A stretch of 64,000 nucleotides of DNA, from contig NZ_VWXD01000001.1 of assembly GCF_011752625.1 (NCBI RefSeq), positions 248,001 to 312,000 of the forward strand. The letters run 5' to 3'. The stretch's first letter is position 1; each line of letters starts with the position of its first letter. The position numbers and the translations under genes were made by a program. Of this stretch, positions 43,251 through 52,769 are shown in pieces. The notes beneath the pieces were generated by a model that searched no databases, was not told the DNA's origin, and saw only the letters and a list, made by a program, of their open reading frames with translations. Origin of the DNA: Candidatus Pantoea formicae (lineage in GTDB: Bacteria; Pseudomonadota; Gammaproteobacteria; Enterobacterales; Enterobacteriaceae).

Positions 43251-44876
43251 TTACTGCCCTAACTGCGGACCTGCCTGAGCAATGCGCGCACCCGCTTCGT
43301 TACCGCTGTACTGCTTGAAATTATTGATAAATAGCTGAGCCAGTTTCTCGGCAGCTTCGTGCCACTGGGCCGGGGTTTCCCAGCCGTTACGCGGATCAAG
43401 GGTGCTCACGTCCACGCCAGCAATTTCCTGCGGGATGGCGAGGCCAAAGATCGGCAAGGTTTCCTCGCGCAAGGCACCGGTTTCCCCTTCGAGGATGGCA
43501 TTGACGATCTGACGCGTATCCTTCAGTGACAGGCGCTCACCTTTGCCATTCCAGCCAGTATTCACCAACCACACTTCAGCGCCGCTCTGTGTGACTTTCT
43601 CCTGCAGCACATCGGCATACTGCGTTGGGTGCAGCATCAAGAAAGCTGCGCCATAGCAGGCGGAGAAGGTCGGGGTAGGGGCCGTAATGCCGCGCTCAGT
43701 GCCAGCCAGCTTCGAAGTGAAGCCGGACAGGAAGTGATACTGCATCTGTTCCGGCGTCAAGCGAGAAACAGGTGGGAGCACCCCGAAGCCATCCGCCGCC
43801 AGGAAGATGATGCGGGAAGGGGCGCCAGCGCGTGAAACCGGCAGTACGATATTCTCGATATGTGACAGCGGATAAGAGACACGGGTGTTCTCCGTTTTGC
43901 TGCCATCGGCATAATCCACGCTACCATCTTCTCTGACCACGACGTTTTCCAGCAGCGCGTTACGGCGGATAGCGCCATAGATTTCCGGTTCGGACTCAGC
44001 CTTCAGATTAATGGTTTTGGCATAGCAGCCGCCTTCAAAGTTGAATACGCCGTCAGCATCCCAACCGTGTTCATCATCGCCAATCAGCTGACGTCGTGGA
44101 TCGGTCGACAGTGTGGTTTTACCGGTGCCGGAGAGGCCGAAGAACAGTGCCACATCGCCTTTTTCACCGCGGTTTGCTGAGCAGTGCATTGAAGCAATGC
44201 CTTTCAGTGGCAGCAGGTAGTTCATGACCGAGAACATCCCTTTTTTCATCTCGCCGCCGTACCAGGTTCCGCCGATCAGCTGAATATTCTCTGTCAGGTT
44301 GAAGGCAACAAAATTCTCAGAGTTTAACCCTTGCTCCTGCCACTGCGGATTCACGCAACCCGCGCCGTTAATGACCGTGAAGTCTGGGGTAAAGTTTTCC
44401 AGCTCATCGGCAGTGGGTGCGATAAACATGTTTTTGACGAAGTGCGCCTGCCAAGCCACTTCAGTGACAAAACGCACCGCCAGGCGGGTATCAGCGCTTG
44501 CACCGCACCAGGCATCAACAATGTAGAGCGCTTTTTCCGACAGGTGATCGGCAACCAGTGTTTTCAGGTGCGCCCACACCTCAACGGACATCGGTTTGTT
44601 ATCGTTACGACCTTGACCTGCATCCGACCACCACAGGGTATCTCGAGTGACATCGTCGCGAACGATGTACTTATCACGCGGAGAACGGCCAGTGAACTCG
44701 CCCGTATCAACGGTCACCGCGCCAGAAGTGGTCAGGAAACCGCGTGCCGGGCCTTTAAGGTCGGCTGAGGTTTCATGTTCGAAGAGTAATTCATAGTTCG
44801 GGTTGTAAATGATCTCGCTGACATCGTTGATGCCAAGGCTGGAGAGATGTTGCATGACAGATGTAATTGCGCTCAT
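43251..44876 (-). CDS. pckA: Phosphoenolpyruvate carboxykinase (ATP)
   Basis: A 541-residue enzyme that converts oxaloacetate and ATP to phosphoenolpyruvate and CO2, the first step of gluconeogenesis. Present are the P-loop [15 protein letters not shown], the metal and substrate sites [10 protein letters not shown] and [12 protein letters not shown], and [12 protein letters not shown] near the N-terminus. Length is that of E. coli PckA (540). The frame extends to 44948, but homology starts at 44876 with AAGG upstream. It is not beside the usual chromosomal neighbours; a HypT-like regulator is divergent from it, so this may be an extra copy. Confidence 0.95.
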   Translation of the reverse strand: MSAITSVMQHLSSLGINDVSEIIYNPNYELLFEHETSADLKGPARGFLTTSGAVTVDTGEFTGRSPRDKYIVRDDVTRDTLWWSDAGQGRNDNKPMSVEVWAHLKTLVADHLSEKALYIVDAWCGASADTRLAVRFVTEVAWQAHFVKNMFIAPTADELENFTPDFTVINGAGCVNPQWQEQGLNSENFVAFNLTENIQLIGGTWYGGEMKKGMFSVMNYLLPLKGIASMHCSANRGEKGDVALFFGLSGTGKTTLSTDPRRQLIGDDEHGWDADGVFNFEGGCYAKTINLKAESEPEIYGAIRRNALLENVVVREDGSVDYADGSKTENTRVSYPLSHIENIVLPVSRAGAPSRIIFLAADGFGVLPPVSRLTPEQMQYHFLSGFTSKLAGTERGITAPTPTFSACYGAAFLMLHPTQYADVLQEKVTQSGAEVWLVNTGWNGKGERLSLKDTRQIVNAILEGETGALREETLPIFGLAIPQEIAGVDVSTLDPRNGWETPAQWHEAAEKLAQLFINNFKQYSGNEAGARIAQAGPQLGQ

Positions 44877-44962
44877 AGGATACCTTGAATCATTGCATGT
44901 ATGGCGAGGCGGCATTAACCGACCCGATTGAGGAGCGGATAGTAGCATTGGCTTTTTGATGC

Positions 44963-45001
44963 AGAAATTGCATATAAATCATTTGTCATGTAAAAATTGC
45001 A
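44963..45001. promoter_or_regulatory. Direct repeat in the pckA/LysR gap
   Basis: AAATTGCATA occurs at 44963-44972 and 44992-45001, 29 bases apart start to start, close to three helical turns. Sites spaced by whole turns suit a LysR tetramer. Weak evidence. Confidence 0.35.
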
Positions 45002-45032
45002 TAGAAATGGGGGCTGTAATCGGAGCAAAGAA

Positions 45033-45920
45033 ATGCTAAGCAATCTCGAAGTGAAATGGTTTTATGATGTGATTGCACTGGAAGAGTGTCGCAGCTTTAC
45101 GCTGGCGGCAGAGAAACGGAATATTTCGCAATCCTCGTTCAGCAGAAGGATCCAGGCACTGGAATCTAACCTGGGTTTCAGCGTCTTCAATCGTGAAGTG
45201 AATCCGCCGCAATTGACGCCACAGGGCAGGATATTTGTCGGCTATGCCAGAAATATGCTCGACGATATGGACTTCCAGATCAGCCGAATCAAGGGAGAGG
45301 ATAAGCTGAAGCAAAGCATCCGCATTGATGCAGCGCCTTCGCTTTCTGTTCTGCTGCTGCCCGATATCTTAGCGGATTACCGCGACAGCCCGGATAAGGT
45401 GTTCTTTGTTGAATCGATTAACGTCAATGATGCGGTGTTCAATCTAAAGGAAGGGAAAAGTGATTTTATTCTGTCCTTTTATAACGAAGAGCTGATGAAT
45501 TACCCGTTTATCAACCATAAAATCTTCGACTCTGCTCTGCACTTGGTCTCACCTTGTGATCAGCACGGCAAGCCGATCTTCTCGATAAATGGCGATACGC
45601 TGCCATTAGTCAAATACGCCAATGACAGCTATATGGGACGTCAGGTCAACCAAGTCATTGATCGCATACCTAACACCACCTTTATTCTGACCTTTGTCTC
45701 CTCCATGAGCGAATTGCTGAAAAGAATGATACTTAAAGGCGATGCGGTTGGCTGGCTTCCTGATTACTCGATTCAGCGTGAGCTGGAAGAGAGAAGGCTG
45801 GCTATCATGGACCACAGCCTTTCGCTGAAGATTTCGGCTTATGTTTATCGCTCCGGCGCACGTTTAAATCTCACGGCGGAACGCTTCTGGCGTTATGTGA
45901 AGGGGCGAAATGTTGAGTAA
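45033..45920 (+). CDS. HypT-like LysR-family regulator
   Basis: A 295-residue LTTR. The start LEVKWFYDVIALEECRSFTL, with SQSSFSRRIQALESNLGFSV, and the late motifs YMGRQVNQVI and FVSSMSELLKRMIL, resemble E. coli HypT (YjiE), the hypochlorite-responsive regulator, more than generic LysR proteins. GGAG lies nine bases before the ATG at 45033; the frame is open from 44997. It is divergent from pckA with 156 bp between. Whether the cysteines or methionines used by HypT are functional here is unknown. Confidence 0.82.
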   Translation: MLSNLEVKWFYDVIALEECRSFTLAAEKRNISQSSFSRRIQALESNLGFSVFNREVNPPQLTPQGRIFVGYARNMLDDMDFQISRIKGEDKLKQSIRIDAAPSLSVLLLPDILADYRDSPDKVFFVESINVNDAVFNLKEGKSDFILSFYNEELMNYPFINHKIFDSALHLVSPCDQHGKPIFSINGDTLPLVKYANDSYMGRQVNQVIDRIPNTTFILTFVSSMSELLKRMILKGDAVGWLPDYSIQRELEERRLAIMDHSLSLKISAYVYRSGARLNLTAERFWRYVKGRNVE

Positions 45921-45967
45921 AAGATGCCCGTAAAGCCTGATGACAAACCCTTTTATAGCGCCCGTCG

Positions 45968-46450
45968 CTAATTTCCTAGTGCTGCGAGGATTGCGGCTTC
46001 CATTTTCTCAGGAGTACAGATCGGTGCAAAACGCTTGAGCGGTTTGCCGTCACGGCCGATGAGAAACTTAGTGAAATTCCATTTGATTCTCCCGCCCAGC
46101 ACGCCGGGTAATTCATCCTTTAGATAACGAAACACGGGATGCGTGGCGGCACCGTTCACCTCGACTTTCTCAAACATCGGGAAGGTCACACCGTAGTTGA
46201 TGTGACAGGTCTGTGAGATGTCGTCCGCATCGCCGGGTTCCTGCTTGCCGAACTGGTTGCAAGGGAAACCCAGCACCACTAAACCCTGAGCAGCGTACTT
46301 TTTGTAGAGCGTTTCAAGGCCGGCATATTGTGGCGTAAATCCACAGTGGCTGGCGGTATTGACCACCAAAACCAGTTTGCCAGCGTAATCGGCCATCGAG
46401 ATAGGCTGACCACGCAGCCCGACGGCATTCAATTGATGAAAGGGGGTCAT
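45968..46450 (-). CDS. Glutathione peroxidase (Cys type)
   Basis: A 160-residue thiol peroxidase of the glutathione peroxidase family. The active-site Cys36 is in NTASHCGFTPQYAGLETLYK, and the family motifs LGFPCNQFGKQEPG (Gln) and WNFTKFLIGRDG (Trp, Asn) complete the tetrad. It has Cys in place of selenocysteine. It reduces peroxides with thioredoxin or glutathione in the cytosol. It ends 48 bases from the convergent HypT-like gene. Confidence 0.93.
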   Translation of the reverse strand: MTPFHQLNAVGLRGQPISMADYAGKLVLVVNTASHCGFTPQYAGLETLYKKYAAQGLVVLGFPCNQFGKQEPGDADDISQTCHINYGVTFPMFEKVEVNGAATHPVFRYLKDELPGVLGGRIKWNFTKFLIGRDGKPLKRFAPICTPEKMEAAILAALGN

Positions 46451-46595
46451 GTTGGGATCCCTAAAGCAGAGCCTATTGATAAAGGTACTGTCACGAGCGT
46501 CTTAGCATAGCCTTGAAATAGCTTCGCTGCTGCTACTACAGGGCGCTTACCATTCTTGTGCGTGAAAACATAACAAACTTCGATTCACGGCGGTT

Positions 46596-47570
46596 TCAAG
46601 CAACGGGAAACAGAAATCCGGCTTGAAATTCCTCTTTAAGATGATTCACCAGACACTGAACCGCCCGGGGCACCTGAGGAGCCCAAGGCCGCAGGGCATA
46701 AATCTGCTCGCCAAAAAATCCTCTCACCCGCCAGTCTGGCAGCACTTGCACCAGTGGCTGGCGTTCGGGCTCGCTGTTGATAACACTGAAATCTGGCAGC
46801 AGTGCGATGCCCAGACCCGCTAATGCCGCTGCACGTATCGCCTCGCTATTGTTGGTTTTTAGCGGACCGCGCACCGGGACCAACACATTCGCTTCATCAC
46901 CCTCAAAGGCGACCTTTTCCAGCACCCATTCATGTTGCAGCGCTTTACCGCGCAAATAGGGCAGACAATCATGTTCCGCCAAATCAGTTGGATGCTGCGG
47001 TGTACCGCGACGTGCCAAATAGTCGCGGCTGGCGACCAGCACAGAGCGTGAGGTGCATAAGGGCCAGGCAACATAGTTATCAGGCGGAGAGGTGGTGTGG
47101 CGGATCGCCAAATCGAAGCCGTCATTTGCCAGATTACTGAGCTGGTCATTGAGGTCTAGTTCGATTTGAATCTCTGGATAAGCCGCCAAGAAGCGCGTCA
47201 GGGCGGGCATCACAAATTGCCTGCCCAGCGCCACGGGCGCGGTGAGTCGCACCAGTCCACGCGGTACTGAGGCAAAATCCTTAATGGACGAGAAGCTCTG
47301 CGTAATATTGCGAAACGGTGCGCTGATCTCGTCTACTAGCATCTGCCCGGCTGAAGTTAACGTGACTGAGCGCGTGGATCGGTGCACCAGCGCCACACCT
47401 GCGGCGCGTTCCAGCGCAGCAATGCGCAGACTGACCGTCGTTTTGGAAATATTAAGCCGCTGAGCGGCCTGAGTGTAATTTCGGGTTTGTGACAACACCG
47501 TCAAAATATGCAGGTCGGAAAAAATAGGAATGGTGGTTAATGCGTCCGGAGACGTTGAAATCTCGCTCAT
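46596..47570 (-). CDS. LysR-family transcriptional regulator
   Basis: A 324-residue LTTR with the helix-turn-helix FSDLHILTVLSQTRNYTQAA, LNISKTTVSLRIAALERAAG and LVHRSTRSVTLTSAG, and an effector domain starting PRGLVRLTAPVALGRQFVMP. It is divergent from the methylmalonate-semialdehyde dehydrogenase gene, with 131 bp between, and is its likely regulator. The gap is rich in T tracts, consistent with a promoter region. Confidence 0.91.
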   Translation of the reverse strand: MSEISTSPDALTTIPIFSDLHILTVLSQTRNYTQAAQRLNISKTTVSLRIAALERAAGVALVHRSTRSVTLTSAGQMLVDEISAPFRNITQSFSSIKDFASVPRGLVRLTAPVALGRQFVMPALTRFLAAYPEIQIELDLNDQLSNLANDGFDLAIRHTTSPPDNYVAWPLCTSRSVLVASRDYLARRGTPQHPTDLAEHDCLPYLRGKALQHEWVLEKVAFEGDEANVLVPVRGPLKTNNSEAIRAAALAGLGIALLPDFSVINSEPERQPLVQVLPDWRVRGFFGEQIYALRPWAPQVPRAVQCLVNHLKEEFQAGFLFPVA

Positions 47571-47701
47571 AATTCTTTTGTTCTATTTTTAAAACAATGT
47601 TGTTTATTTGTTGTTCTTTTCAATCATGGTGTCAATCCCTAATATTTTTTTACTGCCCGGTCTCATCAGACTTGGGGTTTACATCACATGAGGACAGCAA
47701 A

Positions 47702-49213
47702 ATGACCGAATCAATCGTTCACTGGATCAACGGTGCACGCGTCGAAGCGACCAGTGGAAAACATCAGGATGTGTTCAATCCTGCCACCGGGAAAGTCACC
47801 GGTCAGGCGCAATTCGCCAGCGTGGCTGACGTGAACGCCGCGGTTGCATCTGCTAAAGCCGCATTCCCCGCCTGGAGCAACCTGCCACCACTGCGTCGCG
47901 CACGTGTGCTGTTCCGCTTTCTCGACCTGCTGAATCAACGCCGCGATGAGTTAGCCCGTCTGATCACTGCTGAGCATGGCAAAGTCTTTACCGATGCGCA
48001 GGGTGAGGTCATGCGCGGGATCGAAGTGGTGGAGTTTGCTACAGGCATTCCGCAATTGTTGAAGAGTGATTTCACTGAACAGGTCAGCACAAATATCGAT
48101 AACTGGACGGTGCGCCAGCCCCTCGGCGTAGTGGCCGGTATCACGCCATTCAACTTCCCAGTGATGGTACCGATGTGGATGTTCCCGGTGGCGATCGCCT
48201 GTGGCAACACCTTCATCCTTAAGCCAAGCCCAACCGATCCCAGCGCCAGTCTGTTTATTGCCGAACTGCTGAAAGAAGCGGGCTTGCCGGATGGCGTCTT
48301 CAACGTGGTGCAGGGTGATAAGGTCGCCGTGGATGCGTTGCTGGAGCATCCTGACGTTGAAGCGCTGTCGTTTGTTGGATCTACGCCGATTGCCAACTAT
48401 GTCTATGAAACCGGTGCGCGCCATGGCAAGCGTGTGCAGGCGCTGGGCGGTGCGAAAAACCATCTGGTGGTGATGCCTGATGCGGATATGGATCAAGTCG
48501 TGGATGCGCTGACAGGTGCAGCTTACGGTTCAGCGGGTGAGCGCTGTATGGCCATCAGTGTGGCGTTGTTTGTCGGTGAAGGCACGGCGGAGAAAGTCCT
48601 GCCCGCACTGATTGAACGCACAAAGCAGTTAAAAGTGCTGAACGGTACAAACCTTGATGCCGAAATGGGACCGATTGTGACGCCAGCGGCGAAAGAGCGT
48701 ATCAGTGGATATATTGCAGCGGGCGAGGCGGAAGGTGCCAAACTGCTGGTGGACGGGCGCAATTTTGATGCGACCACCACGGGTGAAGGTTGTGAGCAGG
48801 GCTTCTGGCTGGGTGGTACGCTGTTTGACGAGGTCACCACTGACATGCGCATCTACCGCGAAGAGATCTTCGGACCCGTATTGGCCTGCCTGCGCGTGAA
48901 AGATTTCGCCGAAGCGGTGCAGTTGATCAACGACCATGAGTTTGGCAATGGCGTGAGCTGCTACACGCGAGACGGCCACATTGCGCGTGAGTTTGGACGC
49001 CGCATCAAAGTCGGCATGGTTGGCATCAACGTGCCTATTCCTGTGCCGATGGCATGGCATGGCTTTGGCGGTTGGAAAAAGAGTCTGTTTGGTGACATGC
49101 ACGCTTACGGAGAAGAAGGCGTACGCTTCTATACCCGTCAGAAAAGCATTATGGAGCGCTGGCCGGAGTCTACCTCTAAAGGTGCTGAATTCGCCATGCC
49201 AACCACCAAGTAA
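47702..49213 (+). CDS. mmsA: CoA-acylating methylmalonate-semialdehyde dehydrogenase
   Basis: A 503-residue aldehyde dehydrogenase of the MmsA/IolA class, which turns methylmalonate or malonate semialdehyde plus CoA into propionyl- or acetyl-CoA in valine, beta-alanine or inositol breakdown. Catalytic Cys282 is in [17 protein letters not shown], and [17 protein letters not shown] and [13 protein letters not shown] are class markers. The frame is open from 47597, but homology and the GGACAGCAAA leader set the start at 47702. It stands alone, with no inositol or valine genes nearby. Confidence 0.92.
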   Translation: MTESIVHWINGARVEATSGKHQDVFNPATGKVTGQAQFASVADVNAAVASAKAAFPAWSNLPPLRRARVLFRFLDLLNQRRDELARLITAEHGKVFTDAQGEVMRGIEVVEFATGIPQLLKSDFTEQVSTNIDNWTVRQPLGVVAGITPFNFPVMVPMWMFPVAIACGNTFILKPSPTDPSASLFIAELLKEAGLPDGVFNVVQGDKVAVDALLEHPDVEALSFVGSTPIANYVYETGARHGKRVQALGGAKNHLVVMPDADMDQVVDALTGAAYGSAGERCMAISVALFVGEGTAEKVLPALIERTKQLKVLNGTNLDAEMGPIVTPAAKERISGYIAAGEAEGAKLLVDGRNFDATTTGEGCEQGFWLGGTLFDEVTTDMRIYREEIFGPVLACLRVKDFAEAVQLINDHEFGNGVSCYTRDGHIAREFGRRIKVGMVGINVPIPVPMAWHGFGGWKKSLFGDMHAYGEEGVRFYTRQKSIMERWPESTSKGAEFAMPTTK

Positions 49214-49222
49214 AGTACAATT

Positions 49223-49254
49223 GAGCAAGCCGCAGCCAATACCGCGGCTTGCTC
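49223..49254 (+). terminator. Hairpin after mmsA
   Basis: Perfect 11-bp stem GAGCAAGCCGC/GCGGCTTGCTC with a 10-base loop, nine bases after the stop. The tail is not T-rich. Confidence 0.55.
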
Positions 49255-49353
49255 GTCAACGCCGTCAAGTCTGGGCGCTTGATAAAAGGATGGGCTACAG
49301 GGCGCTAAACATATTATGAAATACGGTGTAACACTTCGTCATTCAATTATGTT

Positions 49354-49365
49354 ATGTTATAACAT
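49354..49365. promoter_or_regulatory. Zur-box-like palindrome upstream of zinT
   Basis: ATGTTATAACAT is a perfect 12-bp palindrome matching the core of the enterobacterial Zur site (TGTTATANTATAACA type). It lies 28 bases before the zinT ATG. Known zinT genes are Zur-regulated. Confidence 0.65.
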
Positions 49366-49393
49366 CATTAAACAATGATAAGTGCTTAACCTT

Positions 49394-50035
49394 ATGAAAC
49401 TCAATCGTTATGTTGTACTTCTGGGATTAGTTTTTAGCTCACAATCTTTCTCTCATGATCACCATTCGCATGGCGCACCTCTTACCGAGAAAGAAGTGAA
49501 GGCCGCTAATGGCGTGTTTAACGATGGTGATATCAAAGATCGTCAACTGTCTGACTGGGATGGAGTCTGGCAGTCTATTTATCCCTATGCCAAAGATGGG
49601 AGCCTGGATCCCGTCTTCCGTAAGAAAGCCGAATCGGGTAAAGGCAAATCTTTTGCCGAGATTAAAGATTACTATCTGAAAGGTTATGCTAGTGATATCA
49701 CCGATATTGGCATTGAAAACGGTGTCATGGAATTTACCGTGAAGGGTGAAGTTAACGCCTGTAAATATGACTACAAAGGCTATAAAGTGCTCAATTATGT
49801 GTCGGGGAAAAGAGGTGTCCGTTATCTCTTCGAATGTACTGACAAAAACAGCAAAGCGCCCAAGTTTGTCCAGTTCAGCGACCATATTATTAGCCCGAAA
49901 AAATCAGGCCATTTCCATATCTTTACCGGCAACACATCACAGGATGCCCTGTTTGCAGAGCTGGAGAACTGGCCTACCTTCTTCCCCTACCAGATGCAGA
50001 AAGATGAAATTGTCGATGACCTGCTTCATCACTAA
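49394..50035 (+). CDS. zinT: ZinT/YodA periplasmic zinc-binding protein
   Basis: A 213-residue protein with a signal peptide ([18 protein letters not shown]) followed by a His-rich stretch [11 protein letters not shown] and the ZinT domain [18 protein letters not shown], with late [17 protein letters not shown] whose His residues bind zinc. ZinT passes zinc to the ZnuABC importer under starvation. An upstream GTG (49382) is possible, but the ATG at 49394 starts the signal peptide. A Zur-like box lies upstream. Confidence 0.93.
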   Translation: MKLNRYVVLLGLVFSSQSFSHDHHSHGAPLTEKEVKAANGVFNDGDIKDRQLSDWDGVWQSIYPYAKDGSLDPVFRKKAESGKGKSFAEIKDYYLKGYASDITDIGIENGVMEFTVKGEVNACKYDYKGYKVLNYVSGKRGVRYLFECTDKNSKAPKFVQFSDHIISPKKSGHFHIFTGNTSQDALFAELENWPTFFPYQMQKDEIVDDLLHH

Positions 50036-50055
50036 TCACGCGTGAATGCCTGTTA

Positions 50056-50082
50056 CCCTTCAGACGCCTTCTCACTGAAGGG
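50056..50082. terminator. Hairpin between zinT and the convergent membrane gene
   Basis: CCCTTCAG/CTGAAGGG 8-bp stem with an 11-base loop. Lies between convergent genes and may serve both; T-tracts are weak. Confidence 0.4.
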
Positions 50083-50092
50083 GAGGAGGCAA

Positions 50093-50863
50093 TCAAACAG
50101 ATTCCTTCTCATTCGCACCCATGGCTAGCGCGCTGGCGCTAGCCGGATCAAACAAGGACAGACTCTCTATCTGATCCACCATGATGACCTTGCGAAACTC
50201 CAATGCGGATTTCGGCTTTGAAGTAAAATCAATCTCATGCGTGTGATACCAATGGCTGTAATTGTGCTCAACAGCAAGGTTGAGCGTGCGGGCGTCACGA
50301 TAACCGCTAAGCATCGGTATGAGCACAATATTGGCCGTACTGGCGTGTTCAAAAGTGGCGGCATGAATCATGCCGATATAAATGCGTCGAGATTTAAGCG
50401 TGACCCAAGCCAGTTCGCCCTCTTCCATGCACTGCAGCAGCATCTGTTCGATACCATTTGAGCGGGAAAGCCGCTGATAGAGATCCCTGCGGCTGCTGGC
50501 GGTCAGGCGGGCACTGTTTGCCCAGTTGGAGCGGTAAACACAAAACGTCACGGCAAACGCCAACATGATCACCACGGGGGCCTGAATACCCAAAAAGCTC
50601 CATGTCATAAATTCGACATGCCAACGCGCATGGATAATCTCTGATAAGCCAAACGTGTTATTAATGGCTGAAGCAGCCAGAAGGACCAGCCAAATGAAAC
50701 CTGTCGCCAAGACTCCTTGTAGGACAAAAATACAGCCATACAGTGCAATCAGAAAATAAACATCCCAACCGAACGAGCGCTTTATTTTTAACCGGCTCGA
50801 CATGTCGCGACTGGTGTACCAATATCCGCAGACCATCAATACCATAAAGATTGCGGTTCCCAT
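50093..50863 (-). CDS. Unknown membrane protein with a soluble C-terminal domain
   Basis: A 256-residue protein I do not recognise. Hydrophobic segments lie at about residues 2-16, 31-68 (probably two passes: YFLIALYGCIFVLQGVLATG and IWLVLLAASAI) and 88-110. The remaining 140 residues are soluble and include ELAWVTLKSRRIYIGMIHAA, then NIVLIPMLSGYRDARTLNLA, a pattern seen in several uncharacterised membrane proteins, possibly a small beta barrel. It starts inside the stop of the upstream 65-residue gene (TAATG), so the two are translationally coupled. Function unknown. Confidence 0.75.
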   Translation of the reverse strand: MGTAIFMVLMVCGYWYTSRDMSSRLKIKRSFGWDVYFLIALYGCIFVLQGVLATGFIWLVLLAASAINNTFGLSEIIHARWHVEFMTWSFLGIQAPVVIMLAFAVTFCVYRSNWANSARLTASSRRDLYQRLSRSNGIEQMLLQCMEEGELAWVTLKSRRIYIGMIHAATFEHASTANIVLIPMLSGYRDARTLNLAVEHNYSHWYHTHEIDFTSKPKSALEFRKVIMVDQIESLSLFDPASASALAMGANEKESV

Positions 50864-51060
50864 TAAATATCCTTTAACGTTTTCACATGTTGAGTAAAAT
50901 CTCTTTGCACTTTTGGACTTAAAGGATTCACTGATGCATTGCCATCTTCATCAATAATTATTCGGTCGCCTTCTTCAATAGACTCTTTCATATCCTGTTG
51001 ACTCATAACCTGTAAAAGGGATTCGGGGCTGCTAAAGAGAGATGTGAGGAAATGAAGCAT
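50863..51060 (-). CDS. Small protein coupled to the unknown membrane protein
   Basis: A 65-residue protein starting MLHFLTSLFSSPESLLQVMS with an acidic middle (SIEEGDRIIIDEDGNASVNP). No domain recognised. The frame opens at a GTG at 51072, but GTGGA seven bases before the ATG at 51060 supports the later start. It overlaps the next gene by one base, which argues that it is real and acts with it. Confidence 0.7.
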   Translation of the reverse strand: MLHFLTSLFSSPESLLQVMSQQDMKESIEEGDRIIIDEDGNASVNPLSPKVQRDFTQHVKTLKDI

Positions 51061-51347
51061 AATAATATCCACAATGGTGAGTTATGCGAATTATGGCATA
51101 AAGTAGAAAGGTCACATCACGCAGAACAGCGATAAAAAGGGCAGGGTGTTAATTTACAGAGTAATCTGTCTAATATAAACGAAGCCGTTGATTTTTTTCT
51201 CTACTTCACTCGCCTACATTAAGCCAAGCGCTTAAACAAAAATATCTTTTATCCGAAACCTCTCTCACAATTCGTGTGTGGGGTTCAGCGGGCTTAAAAT
51301 TCAGTAGCTAAGCTTTAACCACCCATAACGGGTAACTGGAGGTCAAT

Positions 51348-51467
51348 ATGTCAGAACGTCCTGATACAGATCCAGATAAAATACAGCCCCTTCCAGGAGA
51401 AGATGAACCGTTACCGGATGACGATGATGATGAGAACTTACCCGATGAGAATAAGCCCCTCATCTGA
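51348..51467 (+). CDS. 39-residue highly acidic protein
   Basis: A short gene with a strong ribosome site (GGAGG, six to seven bases before the ATG) and its own terminator four bases after the stop. The product reads MSERPDTDPDKIQPLPGEDE, then runs of Asp/Glu and PDENKPLI. About 16 of 39 residues are acidic. No known family; similar tiny acidic proteins in enterobacteria are stress-related. Confidence comes from the signals around it, not from homology. Confidence 0.65.
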   Translation: MSERPDTDPDKIQPLPGEDEPLPDDDDDENLPDENKPLI

Positions 51468-51470
51468 TAG

Positions 51471-51498
51471 GTGAGCCGCCAATGGCGGCTCACTTTTT
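51471..51498 (+). terminator. Strong intrinsic terminator after the acidic mini-gene
   Basis: Perfect 10-bp stem GTGAGCCGCC/GGCGGCTCAC with AAT loop and a T6-7 tail. Confidence 0.93.
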
Positions 51499-51687
51499 TA
51501 CTTGGTTTATCGATGAGAATTTTGACGGCAAGAAGGGAGAATTTAATCGTAAATATAAATTCGTATTTTAAGGTGCTGTTTTACTTTCCTTGGTTTATGT
51601 CTTTTTTGAAAGGGAGATTTACCTAACTTTTAATACAAAGCCTGCGATATGACCTACTGTTAACAGAATTAATCTGCGAGGGTATTT

Positions 51688-51888
51688 ATGAAAGACCACA
51701 ACATGAATGAGCAGCGTAGAAGAGAAGGTGATGTGCGAAAAGGTTTACCCGAGGCTGCACCCAACGCGGGAAATGCTTACGAAGAGGATGACCATCCCGC
51801 AAAAGATAATCCGAATGAGCATGGTGAGATCCCGCGTACGCGTGATGACAGTAAGGACCACAAGCGAGATCCATTTAAAGATAAGTAG
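51688..51888 (+). CDS. Small hydrophilic protein, stress-type
   Basis: A 66-residue protein, almost wholly charged or polar, starting MKDHNMNEQRRREGDVRKG and ending HKRDPFKDK, with no hydrophobic core and so probably disordered. GAGGG lies eight bases before the ATG. It resembles in composition the small hydrophilic desiccation or general-stress proteins of enterobacteria but I cannot name a family. It lies in a run of small stress-type genes. Confidence 0.65.
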   Translation: MKDHNMNEQRRREGDVRKGLPEAAPNAGNAYEEDDHPAKDNPNEHGEIPRTRDDSKDHKRDPFKDK

Positions 51889-52060
51889 AAGGCCAATTTA
51901 TCCCCTTCACTAACGATGCTGTAAGGTGGACGTTTGGCGGTTCTGACTACTTATTTGATTACCTAAACAATCGGTTTGCAAGGAAATGAGTCAACAGACC
52001 TTTACGTGCGGCGTTTCTTTACCCCTGCTGGCTTTGCAGCAGAGGCAATAATTAACATGA

Positions 52061-52453
52061 TCAGGGTTCATCAATCCTCGAAACTTTTAGGTGAGTTTTA
52101 TCACCCTTGCCAAAGACTTTACCGCTAACGCGGACTTTATCCTCAGCACTGTAAGTTTTTCCTTTAAAGGTCGTTGCTGGCGCCTCTATATTCACCGTTC
52201 CGGTTGAGTCCCGGAACTGATACATATCTCCTTTGACCTTTTTGACGATATAGCCCTCTAAAGTGGCATACCCTCCTTGTCGAAAATCTTTAATCAGTTT
52301 CACTGGCGTTTCAGCTGTGTCATCTGACCCTTTATAACCGGCATCTTCTTTGTGCTGTGGTGGAGGGGTTTTACCCGCCTCGAATCCACCGGTATCAGCG
52401 TAAGCAGCAAAACTTAATGGCAGCAGCATCGCTACCCAAGCAACTTTATTCAT
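52061..52453 (-). CDS. YgiW/YdeI-family (BOF, OB-fold) periplasmic stress protein
   Basis: A 130-residue exported protein: signal peptide NKVAWVAMLLPLSFAAYA, then an OB-fold BOF domain with TPVKLIKDFRQGGYATLEGY and YQFRDSTGTVNIEA, closing SGKVFGKGDKTHLKVSRIDE. E. coli YgiW and YdeI/OmdA give tolerance to peroxide, cadmium and cationic peptides. The frame extends to 52465, but GGAG six bases before the ATG at 52453 sets the start. It is divergent from the PfpI-like gene. Confidence 0.9.
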   Translation of the reverse strand: MNKVAWVAMLLPLSFAAYADTGGFEAGKTPPPQHKEDAGYKGSDDTAETPVKLIKDFRQGGYATLEGYIVKKVKGDMYQFRDSTGTVNIEAPATTFKGKTYSAEDKVRVSGKVFGKGDKTHLKVSRIDEP

Positions 52454-52769
52454 CTCACTCTCCATAGTGGTAGGGGTTTATTAAGCCTGGCACAGCAAAT
52501 GAAATATGTACGCAGCGGTAAGAAAATTCCTCTTAATACCGCAACCCGGATGACCTGCCAGCCGTTAATCCTGCTCTCATAGGCAATGCAAACTCATTGT
52601 CATGCAAACGATTTAACGACCCTTATTCAGTTTATGCATGTTGCATTAATAAGAGACGCAGTGATTTTTCGCCCTCACCGTCTGGCTTGCGTTTTAAACC
52701 ATGGCTACCAGACTTGATAAATATCCGAGCTATAAATCCTTAGCGTTTGCTCCCAGTCAGGAGATAGAA
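52454..52769. other. 316-bp divergent promoter region
   Basis: Lies between the YgiW-like and PfpI-like genes. It must carry both promoters. An in-frame extension of the PfpI gene from 52701 has no ribosome site and is not used. No clear operator was seen. Confidence 0.4.
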
